Source: Phoronis australis
Taxonomy: Eukaryota > Phoronida > Phoronidae
DNA: 45,559 nt
Assembly (NCBI GenBank): GCA_002633005.1
Contig: NMRA01000965.1
Location: 1 to 45,559 of the forward strand
Direction of reading: 5' to 3'
The notes under the pieces: model-generated
The model's input: the letters and a program-made list of their open reading frames with translations, nothing else
The model's database searches: none
Told to the model about the DNA's origin: nothing
Shown here: positions 1-11,699 of the stretch, piece after piece
How positions within the stretch are numbered: position 1 is the stretch's first letter
How the letters are laid out: every line of letters begins with the position of its first letter
Made by a program: the position numbers and the translations under genes

Positions 1-919
1 TTAAGTGACTTAAAGTAAATAACTGTAACAAAAAACAAACAAATGAAAGCGCTCTAAGGACAGAAATTTTGAGAAATCTACTGGAAAACAAAGACAGCCA
101 GGCCACTGACGATAACAACAATGACACCAACAGCGATGCAGAAGACATTCCTGACAACAATGGCAACAACACCGAAATAGGCGCAAGAACTTGAACATCG
201 AGAGTGACATCGACGAATCCGACAAAACTGACAACAAAGCTGATGCACTGGCAACGATCAAGATGCTGCATGTATTTACGGGGTAAGTGAGAAAGTAGTG
301 AGCATCACTATTACTTACACCGCAGATACACTTACTACAAAGTTAGAAAAATTGTGAGGGAGCTTTTGCGTGTTGAAGTACAACCCCGCTCTCGTGGTTA
401 TCACGAATCCATTTTCAGGTGACCAACGTAATTTAGTGGTAGGAAAAAGAAATAAGTTATCTTAAGTTCCAGCAGTAAATTATTCCACAAAAGCAAACCT
501 GCAAATAATTGGTTTTTTAAACGATCGAGAGTAATTACGGAGAATTATACATTCTAATAATGGCTACGTTCGACAAACTGTTGATCCCATGAATAACTTT
601 ATGTAAATAAAAAATCAGTGATGTTTTCTCAACAGTTAAATCAAGAATCCCAAGACTGCAATTCTACTAAAACCAGTGATTCAAGAACAGCTTGGTATTG
701 AAGTCTTTCAAGTTTACAAGGTGGATTCAAATTTGCGTTGTAATAGATAGTACCTTCACATAAAAATGAGATAACTTAAAATAGTTGTAGATAATTTTTA
801 AATGGCAACTAAACTGGAAATATGATTAGAAAGTGTTGTGAATGGTTTGAACTGTTTTTGAATTTGCACACATGTATCAGCACAATGATGATATTCACAA
901 TGAGTTGAGGATCTAGTAG
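1..919. other. No gene found; Asn/Asp-codon-rich stretch at 60-290
   Basis: Bases 60-290 are rich in GAC/AAC/ACA triplets with short runs open on one strand or the other, resembling degenerate simple sequence. No splice-supported exon was seen. A missing 3' exon of gene C could lie here or in 1376-2221. Confidence 0.4.
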
Positions 920-1375
920 AACACTCAGGTGCTTAACTGACAGGAACGATAGCATCATTTAAGTACAGTCTAGATAGTGTGTCGATATTGTGTGAAGCTT
1001 TTAATGAGGCCCCTTTGTCTTTTGGATAAGGAAAGAAAATAGACGTATCGTCAGTATACAAAAATGATTCAGAATACAGACTGTCAGGTAGGTCATGATT
1101 AAATATTAGAAAAAGCAACGACCCCAGCACACTGTCTTTTGGAACACCAGCTTTAACATATGCAATTGGCGATTCATCACAAACAACACCATCACACTCA
1201 ATCTATAGGTTCTATTTAAAAGATATGACTGAATTAAGCCGTGCATAGTTCCACTAGTTCCGTACTTACAAAGAAGATCACGAGGAACCGACTCAAACGC
1301 AGAAGCCAAATCCAGTAAAAACAGTACGAACCTTGTTATTCTCACGAAACTAAGTGAACATCGTGCTAGTTTTGC
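920..1375 (-). pseudogene. Decayed non-LTR retrotransposon reverse transcriptase fragment
   Basis: Two minus-strand frames carry ordered reverse-transcriptase motifs. The block at about 1340-1200 reads FLLDLASAFESVPRDLL (family DLSxAFDxVxHxLL) and then LIQSYLLNRTYRLSV. The block at about 1130-935 reads LGSLLFLIFNHDLPDSL (family LGPLLFxIFxNDL) and then FLYTDDTSIF, where the usual YADD is YTDD. The join needs at least one frameshift, and no endonuclease or 3' end is visible. This is a Jockey/CR1/RTE-type LINE relic inserted downstream of the last known exon of gene C. Confidence 0.85.
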
Positions 1376-2221
1376 ATGGAACACAAAGTAAGTTAATCAA
1401 ACGGGAGTATAGCTTGGTAATGGGACGATAAGAGGTTACTACAGTCGTAAAGTCCTTTTCATGCACAGTAATCAATAATCCACATTTCGATCTCGTTGGA
1501 AGGACACCCAAATGAATTAGTTACTGGAATATTTAACATTAGTCGTACCTATCGTGCCCAAAATTGATTACGTTGTTCTAAGATGACAGGAGCTGTTGCT
1601 GACCACAAAAGAAATGTCAAATGTGTAGTCAGTTATCCTTCTGATTGTGAACGTTCGCAAAGAAGTTTTTTGCCATTGAGATTTTAATCTCAAAGGTTGG
1701 TTTGGATAACACTGGTCAAAACAAACGTATTTGTGATCATAGTGCTCGAAGACGGCTTCATCACTTCAAAATGAATTTTGATACCACCCAATTTATTAAA
1801 ACATTTCCCCAAACAACCCCTATCTCAATATTAATATTAAGCATATTCAAAAACCAAATATACTACCCTTTATTTGTTTAAACCTCAACATCATTTTTCC
1901 GAACACATGTAAACAACCAAGTTTAAGATCAACAACTTTTAAAACTTGGAATAAACCGTTCTAGGTGTACTAAAAGTAGACTAGTCACGAATTTTTTACT
2001 CTGGTACCTGCAATAGATGTGTAATACACATTTTCCTAGGCACCTGAAATTGGATTCCAAATTTGTGATTGGGTAATGTATTGTTTACATGTATACCATG
2101 TATATTTCCAAAGAAAAATTGATGGTAATCGAAATGAGGCGGTTCACTATGGGAAGGGTTGCACGACAATTTGACCAAGTTGTTAGTTATAGCACAAGTT
2201 ACAGCAGTTTTGAACACTTAC
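1376..2221. other. Downstream flank or intron of gene C
   Basis: The minus-strand ORF at 1996-2217 lies in a different frame from the exon ending at 2222, and its first codon is not ATG. I see no acceptor-supported exon. Confidence 0.4.
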
Positions 2222-2322
2222 CTTGATGACTCCGTCGTTTTTGTCGTCGTTTAGGGCGTACCAATAATGATGAGCCAGGTTGAATTGCGGAACACGGATG
2301 CTTGTACCATCTGGTCGCACAT
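2222..2322 (-). CDS. Gene C: exon following the CTHRC1-like domain
   Basis: Acceptor ggttttag and donor ATCAAG|gtaagt bound 101 nt that enter in the phase left by the previous exon and leave in phase 0. It reads VRPDGTSIRVPQFNLAHHYW, then YALNDDKNDGVIK. Not a recognised domain. It corresponds in position to the tail of gene A but has no cysteines. A final exon further left is expected and was not identified. If the intron were retained, a stop would come after about 12 codons. Confidence 0.6.
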
Positions 2323-5300
2323 CTAAAACCAAAACAACTTCATAAAATTCGAACGCTCGTGGTCCTCACATCCCTTTTAAACGAGCGTTCTCACTTATCC
2401 TTCATTAATTCCTGTTGCCGAAGGAGCAATTACAAGTGTAGAAGGCAATATTTGACTTACATGCACTGATCTTTGAATTCAGCCTAACTTCCTCCACTAT
2501 AATTCGACTGTAACTGTTCCAGCCTTGGTAAGGACTATAGTTGCTGTATCCACTGCACGTTTGGTGCCACAGCTGGATTTTCACGTTTCCAGCCGCTATG
2601 CCGTAACAGATTCCACCAACTGAAATACGATTTAACCGGTCAGAATTGCTGGTTTGTGATGACGTCATGTAGTTATAGTATCCTGGGGTGACTTACATGT
2701 AACCAAAGTTCCCAGTGTTTAATGACGTCTTTAAGTCTTAAGGACGTCCGTGAACATTAACGGCCGTGACATGAAACATTCCAGTTTTTACTTCAAATGA
2801 GAGCTCAGATGATGGGCACACAAGGAAAGTCCTTAAATTGTCTCTCTAACAATAAATCATGCACTAAGGCGAAATCCAATAGAATTATACTGTCGGCATT
2901 GCTTAAGACTTCACAACCAATAACCAATTGACATTAAAATACTCGTTGTGTAACGCTCATTGACAATAAAACCAGGCAGAAGTACATGTACTACAGCTGG
3001 TTGAGAACTTCGTTAGGTGCCAAAATTCTATCCGGTCATTGGGAACCTTTTAAAGGAATTTGTCTGGTGATTTTTTGAATTAAAGCCGTTGTAAGTCCCT
3101 CTTCGCTCACTCCACCAAGTTTTTGATTTACACCACTTAGCTCAAATAATTGATCTTACAGAGGCATGGAACGCCAAAGCTCGTCAAAAATATCTTTTAA
3201 ACAATTCCTGACAAAAGTACTATCTCGCAACTTCTAGTACAAACGAATTCACTTTTCCCTGTGAGGAAATTTCCATAAAAATCACACATGTTTTTTGAAT
3301 ACGCGCCAGGGAAAAACTCTGTGGTTACCACACTATTTATTAACCTCCCTCCCACTTATGACTGACAAATGTGCACATGAGCTCACATTCAGTTGCTTGA
3401 AGTCGCTTACGGCCAAAGGTCACATTTTCCATATAAGCGAAATGTTCTACGTCTATGTCTTGCAATACCAAATGGAAATGTGTTTTGCTTTGTGGGAAGA
3501 AAGTCGCTGAACTGAGGAGCAGTTGACAGTTCGTGTCTTGAAATTTGAAACTTAAAGAAAATACTTTGATATCAACAGAAAGTAAAAATCTTTAGGAGCA
3601 AACTCTAAAAATACCCGTGAACATGTTGAATTATGTTGCAGTAGTAGCAGAGAACCACTTTAAATATTGTAATTTAGACTGTTTATCGAGTTCCAGGCCC
3701 CTTCAAAATTTCCTTTAGTTAAATTGGAGATGTTTTTAGGGCTTCGAAAGGACTAAGAGATTCTTATGCTATAGCCCACACCTTTTTCAGTGCTGCGCCG
3801 CCTGTGGGTAAAAGGAAATTTCTAACGTAGACTGAACAGAAATTGTTAAAGCATGTTAGCCCGGCCATTTTATGATTAGGCAGGTAAAAGGAGAAACGCC
3901 TCGTGTTATGTTTTACACTGAAATTCTTACTAGGAGCGTCTCTTAGTTGGTTTCCTTTATCGTCTGAGTAGCCAAGTTGTCCTAAGACTGCATCTACTTT
4001 CCCGGGATTTGAACACTCCACGTCGTTGAATTTGAAATAGTATCTCCCACATCTATGTGTTCCTGAAGTAGGATGCTCGCGTAGCTGACCGCGCCAAACC
4101 ACACGGATTCCAGTAGATGAAATTCGTTTTGGAAATGTTATTACCTAAATAAATGTATAAAATATATATAAGAAAACAATCTACCATTCCTGCGTTGCTT
4201 ATCTTTCTGTTGGTAATAAGCTATTGTTTCCATTCGCTAGTAAAAAGCCTACTTGCAATTAGATGACGCTACTTACATTTAGTTACAAGAGCAAAAGTGG
4301 GCGTTGATTTGCGCCGTGTGCATTTCACACAACATAGAATCACGATGTTCGTTGCAAGTAAAATTAGAGTAACTTCCAGAGTATGTAGAGCGGGAATCTA
4401 CTCATTAATCAAAACATATTCCACGACTGTTGACCTAGAAGTTTTGTAGATAGCAGGGTAAACGTCGAAGACTTGGAATTGTCACTGGGACAAGACACGC
4501 GCAGCACTAGTAATATTTTACCGAAAATTATGGGATGTCATAAAAACCACCGTGTTCAATATCATGAATATTACTCAAATGAGAAAGCTAAGTTCTGTAT
4601 AACTAAAATTGCATATGCATAATTGACAAAAATGCTGTCGGTAAAACCCTGCCAGGCACTTCTTACCAGAATTATTTGGCAGCTCAGCCGAACTTTTGTC
4701 GTCATAAAATAGTGTTTCGCCAGAATTTAATGTTACGCTATTGTGCCAACTGGCAAACTGTTTATTAATCACGACTGCAGTCGCGTAGTAGGTTGTCGAG
4801 GCGGCAACGTGCGTGGAGCAACATCTGTCGAGATTAAGTCGAAACTTAGTCCAGTCGATGTTTAGTCGTCGTTTAGTGCGCGAAAACTATGTTTCGGAGC
4901 CAACTGTACATTACCTTTTTATGGCAATATTAAAATCAAAATGTTAAAAATTGAACACATGTAGTTTTCAACATTTTCAACAAATAAATAGATTGAAAAT
5001 TGTCACAAATGGAAACAATATTAGGCATGCAAATATTGCTGGAGGTGTCATGTTTTGTCACTGTCTTCTCATTCTTTCTCTATTTATCATCCAGGGAGTC
5101 GCTCAACAACAATTCGTGCATAACTAAAACGATCATTAAGAGGTGTTAGGGTAATAGAATTTCTCCAAAAATCCACTGGTGCCGCACGCTCGTTATATGC
5201 AGCTGTTAAGTATTAACAATAACCATTTCTCTACATATCTTTCGGAAACACGTTTGGCAAATGAACACTGAAATAAGCTAAGATAGTCAAATATGTTTGG

Positions 5301-8300
5301 AAATCGTCATATACCTGAGTTCAGCTTTATTAAATCTCTTACCATAATCAACGGACATTTTGAAAAACTGGTCAGTGGTGGTCAATAGGGTGTGCTGTAG
5401 TCAAATCTGTCGGCAATTGACTGTTCCAGGTACATCCACGTCAATTGACAATTCCAGATACACCCCAAGTGTAAAGTTTCACGATGATCTGGTAATCGGT
5501 TTTCTAGATATCACACGGAATCGCTGATGGTAAAGACTAAATTCTGAAAACTACGAGATTCTAAGGTACTCGAACACACCAGAAAAACAACTAGTGCTTG
5601 TGCAATTTTCACGCATGTTCATCAATAGCTCATATAGAAACCATCCAGAAACACTTTTGACATAAGTATCCAGTCGGAATTTAGAACGAACTACATGGGA
5701 TGTCTGGATGAACATATCCATTCAAAAATCAACAGGTGTCGACGCATTCTTTTCATATAATTCTGTGTCAAGTTCCAGAACATCTGAGAATCGTTTTTGC
5801 AGATATCACCCGGAAACGATTTTGGCAAAAAATCTTTCGGCCATTAGGAGATGCTGAAGTATTTGAACTCGTAATCGACCAGTGACAGTGCACTCCTGCT
5901 ATATAGTGGTGTGAAGTTTGTTTAGACATGTTCAGTCATGTTGACAATAAGGGGCAGACAGTGGAACATTGCGTTGAAAATGAAAAGGTCATCAAAAGCC
6001 GCCAAATCACCGGAAAGTCGAAGTGTGCCGGCGAGTTTCCCGCCCATACGGTTGTGTCGGATTTCATAAACAATCTTCAATCGCTTCTCTAGATATCATC
6101 TGTTGACATGTTTGACCTGGAATACCTTGTTTAAAATAAAAACGACCACTAGGAAGTGTTGGGATAGCATGCGCACACCCAGGGAGGGGGGAGGGGTCGT
6201 ATGACCCCCCCACCCGTTAAGCGAACTGGGCAAAAAGGTCCGCCTAAGAGAAACAAAAAGTCCCAGAAAACGAGACAAACTCCACCACCAAAAAGGCGCA
6301 GACGCACAGTTCACAGTTCTGAAGGTGGTACCCCGTTTTCTTAAACCTGCCGCCTTTTTGTCAACAAAAGGTCCACATCGTCAGAAATTCGAGCCCCCAA
6401 ATTAAAGGCTGGGTGCGCTCGTGGATAGTCAACTCATGCCTACAATCTGCCCGTGACAGTGCACTTCTGCCACATACACCTGTCGTAAAGAGGTCGTCAC
6501 ACAGTCTGTCAGGGGCTAAATGTCGCAAACGTTGTTCCAATAACATTATGAAAACGTACAACGTGATAAAACAACACTTTACATGATAAAACGAAACTAT
6601 AGTTTGCTGGAACATATTTGCACGATACTTCAGCCACCGTCTGAAACTCCTTTAATTTGAGTTAACGTCACGCTTCACTTGAGAGCCACCTAACTACACT
6701 GTACGTAATACTTACTGCAAATCCAACCCCTGCATTATTAACGGATGCTGCTGTTCGCCAGAACGCCTGTTTGACGTTAAAGGATGTCAAGGCCGAACAC
6801 GTGGTCTTTTCTATTAAAAAAAAGNTGTTCTACGTCTATGTCTTGCAATACCAAATGGAAATGTGTTTTGCTTTGTGGGAAGAAAGTCGCTGAACTGAGG
6901 AGCAGTTGACAGTTCGTGTCTTGAAATTTGAAACTTAAAGAAAATACTTTGATATCAACAGAAAGTAAAAATCTTTAGGAGCAAACTCTAAAAATACCCG
7001 TGAACATGTTGAATTATGTTGCAGTAGTAGCAGAGAACCACTTTAAATATTGTAATTTAGACTGTTTATCGAGTTCCAGGCCCCTTCAAAATTTCCTTTA
7101 GTTAAATTGGAGATGTTTTTAGGGCTTCGAAAGGACTAAGAGATTCTTATGCTATAGCCCACACCTTTTTCAGTGCTGCGCCGCCTGTGGGTAAAAGGAA
7201 ATTTCTAACGTAGACTGAACAGAAATTGTTAAAGCATGTTAGCCCGGCCATTTTATGATTAGGCAGGTAAAAGGAGAAACGCCTCGTGTTATGTTTTACA
7301 CTGAAATTCTTACTAGGAGCGTCTCTTAGTTGGTTTCCTTTATCGTCTGAGTAGCCAAGTTGTCCTAAGACTGCATCTACTTTCCCGGGATTTGAACACT
7401 CCACGTCGTTGAATTTGAAATAGTATCTCCCACATCTATGTGTTCCTGAAGTAGGATGCTCGCGTAGCTGACCGCGCCAAACCACACGGATTCCAGTAGA
7501 TGAAATTCGTTTTGGAAATGTTATTACCTAAATAAATGTATAAAATATATATAAGAAAACAATCTACCATTCCTGCGTTGCTTATCTTTCTGTTGGTAAT
7601 AAGCTATTGTTTCCATTCGCTAGTAAAAAGCCTACTTGCAATTAGATGACGCTACTTACATTTAGTTACAAGAGCAAAAGTGGGCGTTGATTTGCGCCGT
7701 GTGCATTTCACACAACATAGAATCACGATGTTCGTTGCAAGTAAAATTAGAGTAACTTCCAGAGTATGTAGAGCGGGAATCTACTCATTAATCAAAACAT
7801 ATTCCACGACTGTTGACCTAGAAGTTTTGTAGATAGCAGGGTAAACGTCGAAGACTTGGAATTGTCACTGGGACAAGACACGCGCAGCACTAGTAATATT
7901 TTACCGAAAATTATGGGATGTCATAAAAACCACCGTGTTCAATATCATGAATATTACTCAAATGAGAAAGCTAAGTTCTGTATAACTAAAATTGCATATG
8001 CATAATTGACAAAAATGCTGTCGGTAAAACCCTGCCAGGCACTTCTTACCAGAATTATTTGGCAGCTCAGCCGAACTTTTGTCGTCATAAAATAGTGTTT
8101 CGCCAGAATTTAATGTTACGCTATTGTGCCAACTGGCAAACTGTTTATTAATCACGACTGCAGTCGCGTAGTAGGTTGTCGAGGCGGCAACGTGCGTGGA
8201 GCAACATCTGTCGAGATTAAGTCGAAACTTAGTCCAGTCGATGTTTAGTCGTCGTTTAGTGCGCGAAAACTATGTTTCGGAGCCAACTGTACATTACCTT

Positions 8301-10193
8301 TTTATGGCAATATTAAAATCAAAATGTTAAAAATTGAACACATGTAGTTTTCAACATTTTCAACAAATAAATAGATTGAAAATTGTCACAAATGGAAACA
8401 ATATTAGGCATGCAAATATTGCTGGAGGTGTCATGTTTTGTCACTGTCTTCTCATTCTTTCTCTATTTATCATCCAGGGAGTCGCTCAACAACAATTCGT
8501 GCATAACTAAAACGATCATTAAGAGGTGTTAGGGTAATAGAATTTCTCCAAAAATCCACTGGTGCCGCACGCTCGTTATATGCAGCTGTTAAGTATTAAC
8601 AATAACCATTTCTCTACATATCTTTCGGAAACACGTTTGGCAAATGAACACTGAAATAAGCTAAGATAGTCAAATATGTTTGGAAATCGTCATATACCTG
8701 AGTTCAGCTTTATTAAATCTCTTACCATAATCAACGGACATTTTGAAAAACTGGTCAGTGGTGGTCAATAGGGTGTGCTGTAGTCAAATCTGTCGGCAAT
8801 TGACTGTTCCAGGTACATCCACGTCAATTGACAATTCCAGATACACCCCAAGTGTAAAGTTTCACGATGATCTGGTAATCGGTTTTCTAGATATCACACG
8901 GAATCGCTGATGGTAAAGACTAAATTCTGAAAACTACGAGATTCTAAGGTACTCGAACACACCAGAAAAACAACTAGTGCTTGTGCAATTTTCACGCATG
9001 TTCATCAATAGCTCATATAGAAACCATCCAGAAACACTTTTGACATAAGTATCCAGTCGGAATTTAGAACGAACTACATGGGATGTCTGGATGAACATAT
9101 CCATTCAAAAATCAACAGGTGTCGACGCATTCTTTTCATATAATTCTGTGTCAAGTTCCAGAACATCTGAGAATCGTTTTTGCAGATATCACCCGGAAAC
9201 GATTTTGGCAAAAAATCTTTCGGCCATTAGGAGATGCTGAAGTATTTGAACTCGTAATCGACCAGTGACAGTGCACTCCTGCTATATAGTGGTGTGAAGT
9301 TTGTTTAGACATGTTCAGTCATGTTGACAATAAGGGGCAGACAGTGGAACATTGCGTTGAAAATGAAAAGGTCATCAAAAGCCGCCAAATCACCGGAAAG
9401 TCGAAGTGTGCCGGCGAGTTTCCCGCCCATACGGTTGTGTCGGATTTCATAAACAATCTTCAATCGCTTCTCTAGATATCATCTGTTGACATGTTTGACC
9501 TGGAATACCTTGTTTAAAATAAAAACGACCACTAGGAAGTGTTGGGATAGCATGCGCACACCCAGGGAGGGGGGAGGGGTCGTATGACCCCCCCACCCGT
9601 TAAGCGAACTGGGCAAAAAGGTCCGCCTAAGAGAAACAAAAAGTCCCAGAAAACGAGACAAACTCCACCACCAAAAAGGCGCAGACGCACAGTTCACAGT
9701 TCTGAAGGTGGTACCCCGTTTTCTTAAACCTGCCGCCTTTTTGTCAACAAAAGGTCCACATCGTCAGAAATTCGAGCCCCCAAATTAAAGGCTGGGTGCG
9801 CTCGTGGATAGTCAACTCATGCCTACAATCTGCCCGTGACAGTGCACTTCTGCCACATACACCTGTCGTAAAGAGGTCGTCACACAGTCTGTCAGGGGCT
9901 AAATGTCGCAAACGTTGTTCCAATAACATTATGAAAACGTACAACGTGATAAAACAACACTTTACATGATAAAACGAAACTATAGTTTGCTGGAACATAT
10001 TTGCACGATACTTCAGCCACCGTCTGAAACTCCTTTAATTTGAGTTAACGTCACGCTTCACTTGAGAGCCACCTAACTACACTGTACGTAATACTTACTG
10101 CAAATCCAACCCCTGCATTATTAACGGATGCTGCTGTTCGCCAGAACGCCTGTTTGACGTTAAAGGATGTCAAGGCCGAACACGTGGTCTTTT
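2222..10193 (-). CDS. Gene C: second CTHRC1-like gene, partial; middle exons present twice by assembly error
   Basis: The sound exons are 10193-10099 (copy 6810-6716), 7527-7314 (copy 4144-3931), 2619-2461 and 2322-2222. Their phases (1-0, 0-1, 1-1, 1-0) reproduce those of gene A exons 3-5, and the domain aligns with gene A throughout: KTTCSALTSFNVKQAFW, FPKRISSTGIRVVW, GRYYFKFNDVEC, then GGICYGIAAGNVKIQLW and YSRIIVEEV. The product should be a secreted or extracellular CTHRC1-like protein. The 5' exons, including a signal peptide, and the 3' exon after 2222 were not found. A possible upstream exon is at 12575-12646. Only one copy of each duplicated exon should be counted. Confidence 0.65.
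2461..2619 (-). CDS. Gene C: CTHRC1-like domain, third exon
   Basis: Acceptor ccgtatttcag-type and donor GCAT|gtaagt bound 159 nt (phase 1 in and out). It reads GGICYGIAAGNVKIQLWHQ, TCSGYSNYSPYQGWNS, then YSRIIVEEVRLNSK. The GxCxGxxAG, TCSxY, GWNS and SRIIxEE elements match the end of the vertebrate CTHRC1 domain closely, more so than gene A does. Confidence 0.82.
2623..3442. other. Gene C intron, unique part
   Basis: Lies between the second and third CTHRC1-like exons and joins the left edge of the duplicated block. No exon or recognised repeat seen. The plus-strand ORF at 3295 has no supporting features. Confidence 0.45.
3931..4144 (-). CDS. Gene C: left-hand copy of the second CTHRC1-like exon
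   Basis: Identical to 7314-7527. Because the true locus probably has one copy, either this or the right-hand copy, but not both, belongs in the transcript. Splicing both in series would break the frame (each is 0 in, 1 out), another sign that the duplication is not functional. Confidence 0.7.
4667..4757 (-). CDS. Exon-like ORF inside a gene C intron (left copy)
   Basis: Acceptor ttaataaacag and donor TTCTG|gtaaga bound 91 nt reading FASWHNSVTLNSGETLFYDD, then KSSAELPNNSG, phase 0 in and 1 out. These are the same phases as the neighbouring exon 4144-3931, so it could replace but not precede that exon. The SWHN...KSSAEL stretch weakly resembles the segment before the CTHRC1 core. It may be a mutually exclusive or relic exon. 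The identical right-hand copy is 8050-8140. Confidence 0.3.
6141..6415. repeat. Dispersed repeat family R1, copy 1 (second copy at 9524-9798 in the duplicated block)
   Basis: Shared landmarks, in order: a GC-rich purine/pyrimidine patch, GGGCAAAAAGGTCC, CAAAAAGTCC, AACGAGACAAA, then TTCGAGCCCCCA and GGCTGGGTGCG. The same landmarks recur near 37690 and 38370, and the last one near 12190. This is a mobile or formerly mobile element of unknown class. Confidence 0.7.
6716..6810 (-). CDS. Gene C: false second copy of the 10193-10099 exon
   Basis: Identical to 10099-10193 as far as I can compare. The sequence stops 14 bases upstream of the exon, at the N in 6825, so the acceptor tract is cut off. 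This is best read as the end of one contig overlapping the next, not an extra exon. Confidence 0.6.
7314..7527 (-). CDS. Gene C: CTHRC1-like domain, second exon (right-hand copy)
   Basis: Acceptor tttatacatttatttag and donor CTCCTA|gtaaga bound 214 nt, phase 0 in and 1 out. The reading includes FPKRISSTGIRVVW, THRCGRYYFKFNDVEC, then KVDAVLGQLGYSDDKG. The RYYFxFNxxEC motif is diagnostic of the CTHRC1 C-terminal domain. The protein around the first cysteine has one Cys (HRCGRYY) where gene A has CTSACC. Confidence 0.78.
8050..8140 (-). CDS. Exon-like ORF inside a gene C intron (right copy)
   Basis: Same sequence as 4667-4757, carried by the duplicated block. It should be counted once. Confidence 0.3.
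9524..9798. repeat. Dispersed repeat family R1, copy carried by the duplicated block
   Basis: Same as the copy at 6141-6415, offset by 3383. Confidence 0.7.
10099..10193 (-). CDS. Gene C: CTHRC1-like domain, first exon (right-hand copy)
   Basis: A T-rich acceptor (tcttttttttaatag) and donor GCA|gtaagt bound 95 nt, phase 1 in and 0 out. The reading is KTTCSALTSFNVKQAFWRTA followed by SVNNAGVGFA. It parallels gene A exon 3 in phase and in the C-S-x2-L pattern. In this copy the full acceptor tract is present. Confidence 0.6.
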
Positions 10194-10255
10194 CTATTAA
10201 AAAAAAGACTTTTTTTTTAATAACAAGCAGTTGCGGATTGAGGGGTCCCGGCACC

Positions 10256-11140
10256 TCTAGACCAACAACAACAATGTTAAAAACGTCATTTATTACGTTG
10301 CGACAAATAGTTAGAGGATACTTTTGAGTGCGTGTATTAGGGTGGGGAAGGGGTGGAGGTTTGCATAACTTAGAAGGGACTACTGTTTTCGCATATATTC
10401 AAATGAGATTTAAAAACTGTTCAAGATGTTAGGGATCTAACTTTTGAAACATAAACTTGAAGTCTTAACCTGTAAAATGACACCAGCTCCATCCCCGAAC
10501 ACAGAAATGGGACATGTTTTACCCGTATAAAGACATCTGTTCCCAAGAAAAATCCTGGGCATACATGAATTGAGACCTAAAATTAATGTTCTCCGAAGTT
10601 GATCATTTCAACACGCCCATACCGGTCTTATCGGAAAGTGGTATTTTATAAATAAATTGCAACTTTTGAATACATTTCGGGCACACCAGAGTTACCAGAG
10701 TAGTGTCCTAATAATATTACCTTTCAAAATATACAAGATGGCGCTGATTTTGGAAACTCTGGGTAACTTTTCGATAGGCAAATGGAACTACATTTGGTTA
10801 CAGCGACATCTACATCTCAGCGACAAACCCAGGTTGAATTCAATAGTACTTCTGCAATTACTTTCGTAAAAACAACAAAAATCGTTTAACCAGTTGACGC
10901 TTCATGGAATACATTGTATACTGCGTTCATATGAATGTCGAAAACAGCAGTTTTACTGGCTGAAACGCTAGCGAAAATTCCAGAGACGAGCTCTCTCCGC
11001 ATTGGGGCGATTTTCCCACCACTCGAGTCGCTTCTAAGTGACAATTGATGTTAATACACGTTCATTATACCACAATGTTAGCCTCGAATGGCAGATACAA
11101 CCGTGTAATAACCCATAAATATATCTAACTAGTGAGATAA
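10256..11140. other. Intron or flank of gene C with no recognised feature
   Basis: The plus-strand ORF at 10657-10869 lacks splice or domain support. I see nothing else here. Confidence 0.4.
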
Positions 11141-11145
11141 CATTT

Positions 11146-11230
11146 TGGCCGGTACCCGAAGGCGTTTTCGAAACCGGACCTCAAGAGTTTAGAGTCGCCG
11201 ACTTTACCACTACACCACTCAGCGACTGAC
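11146..11230 (-). repeat. tRNA-derived SINE head or tRNA pseudogene
   Basis: Read on the minus strand, GTGGTGTAGTGGTAAAGTC is a good Pol III A box. A degenerate B box (GGTTTCGAAAAC) follows about 30 bases on, separated by an anticodon-arm-like GGCGACTCTAAACTCTTGAG. The T arm does not pair well and there is no proper acceptor stem, so it is not an intact tRNA. Confidence 0.5.
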
Positions 11231-11699
11231 GTCATAGAACGTGAAAATAGAATACTTAAAGTCCTGCTCTCAAACTGCCATGTGGTTCCAATATCCGAAA
11301 ATACTTACTAAATAAATTCTTATTTTCGACACCCTTTCTTTACATTCTTTTCGCCTTTCTTGCCAAAAGCGATTTTTTAACAGTATTTGACCCTTCTCTG
11401 TGAGCGTATAATTACCGGCTGTCATCGGTTATTTCCGTACCCACATTTCCGGCTCATCAGTTTAGGAACTTGTCCTGAACGCCGCCATTTTTTCCTTGTA
11501 ACTGAATGTGCTATGGCTTGCTCGAAAAGTCTTCATTATTTTGTTTAATTAGTAATATTTCGTGATTCGTTTGCATTGGTAGTGTATTTATAGTTTGTAG
11601 TTAGTGGGCGTTGATTTTCTTTGAATGTTACGCGTACTTCGTATGTTAAAATGCATTGGTGTTTAGTTCCTTACGTACATGTAGGCCCGTCGAACCTAC

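Larger units (their letters stand above)
3443..6824. repeat. Left copy of a 3.38-kb duplicated block (probable assembly overlap)
   Basis: This block recurs at an offset of 3383 bases, and I saw no difference between the copies. It ends abruptly at the N in 6825, in the middle of an A-run that continues normally in the other copy. Confidence 0.9.
6826..10207. repeat. Right copy of the 3.38-kb duplicated block
   Basis: Begins directly after the N at 6825 with the sequence found at 3443 and continues past the left copy's end into unique sequence. Two contigs that overlap but were not merged would give exactly this pattern. Confidence 0.9.

Noticed and set aside
40-75. Similarity of AATGAAAGCGCT to 32687
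   Set aside because: Only about 12 bases match, which is too short to claim a shared repeat.
4277-4390. Hydrophobic minus-strand segment (VTLILLATNIVILCCVKC) ending at a good donor, possible signal-peptide exon of gene C
   Set aside because: There is no ATG in frame, the upstream acceptor is poor, and the exit phase does not fit the next exon. It is also inside the duplicated block.
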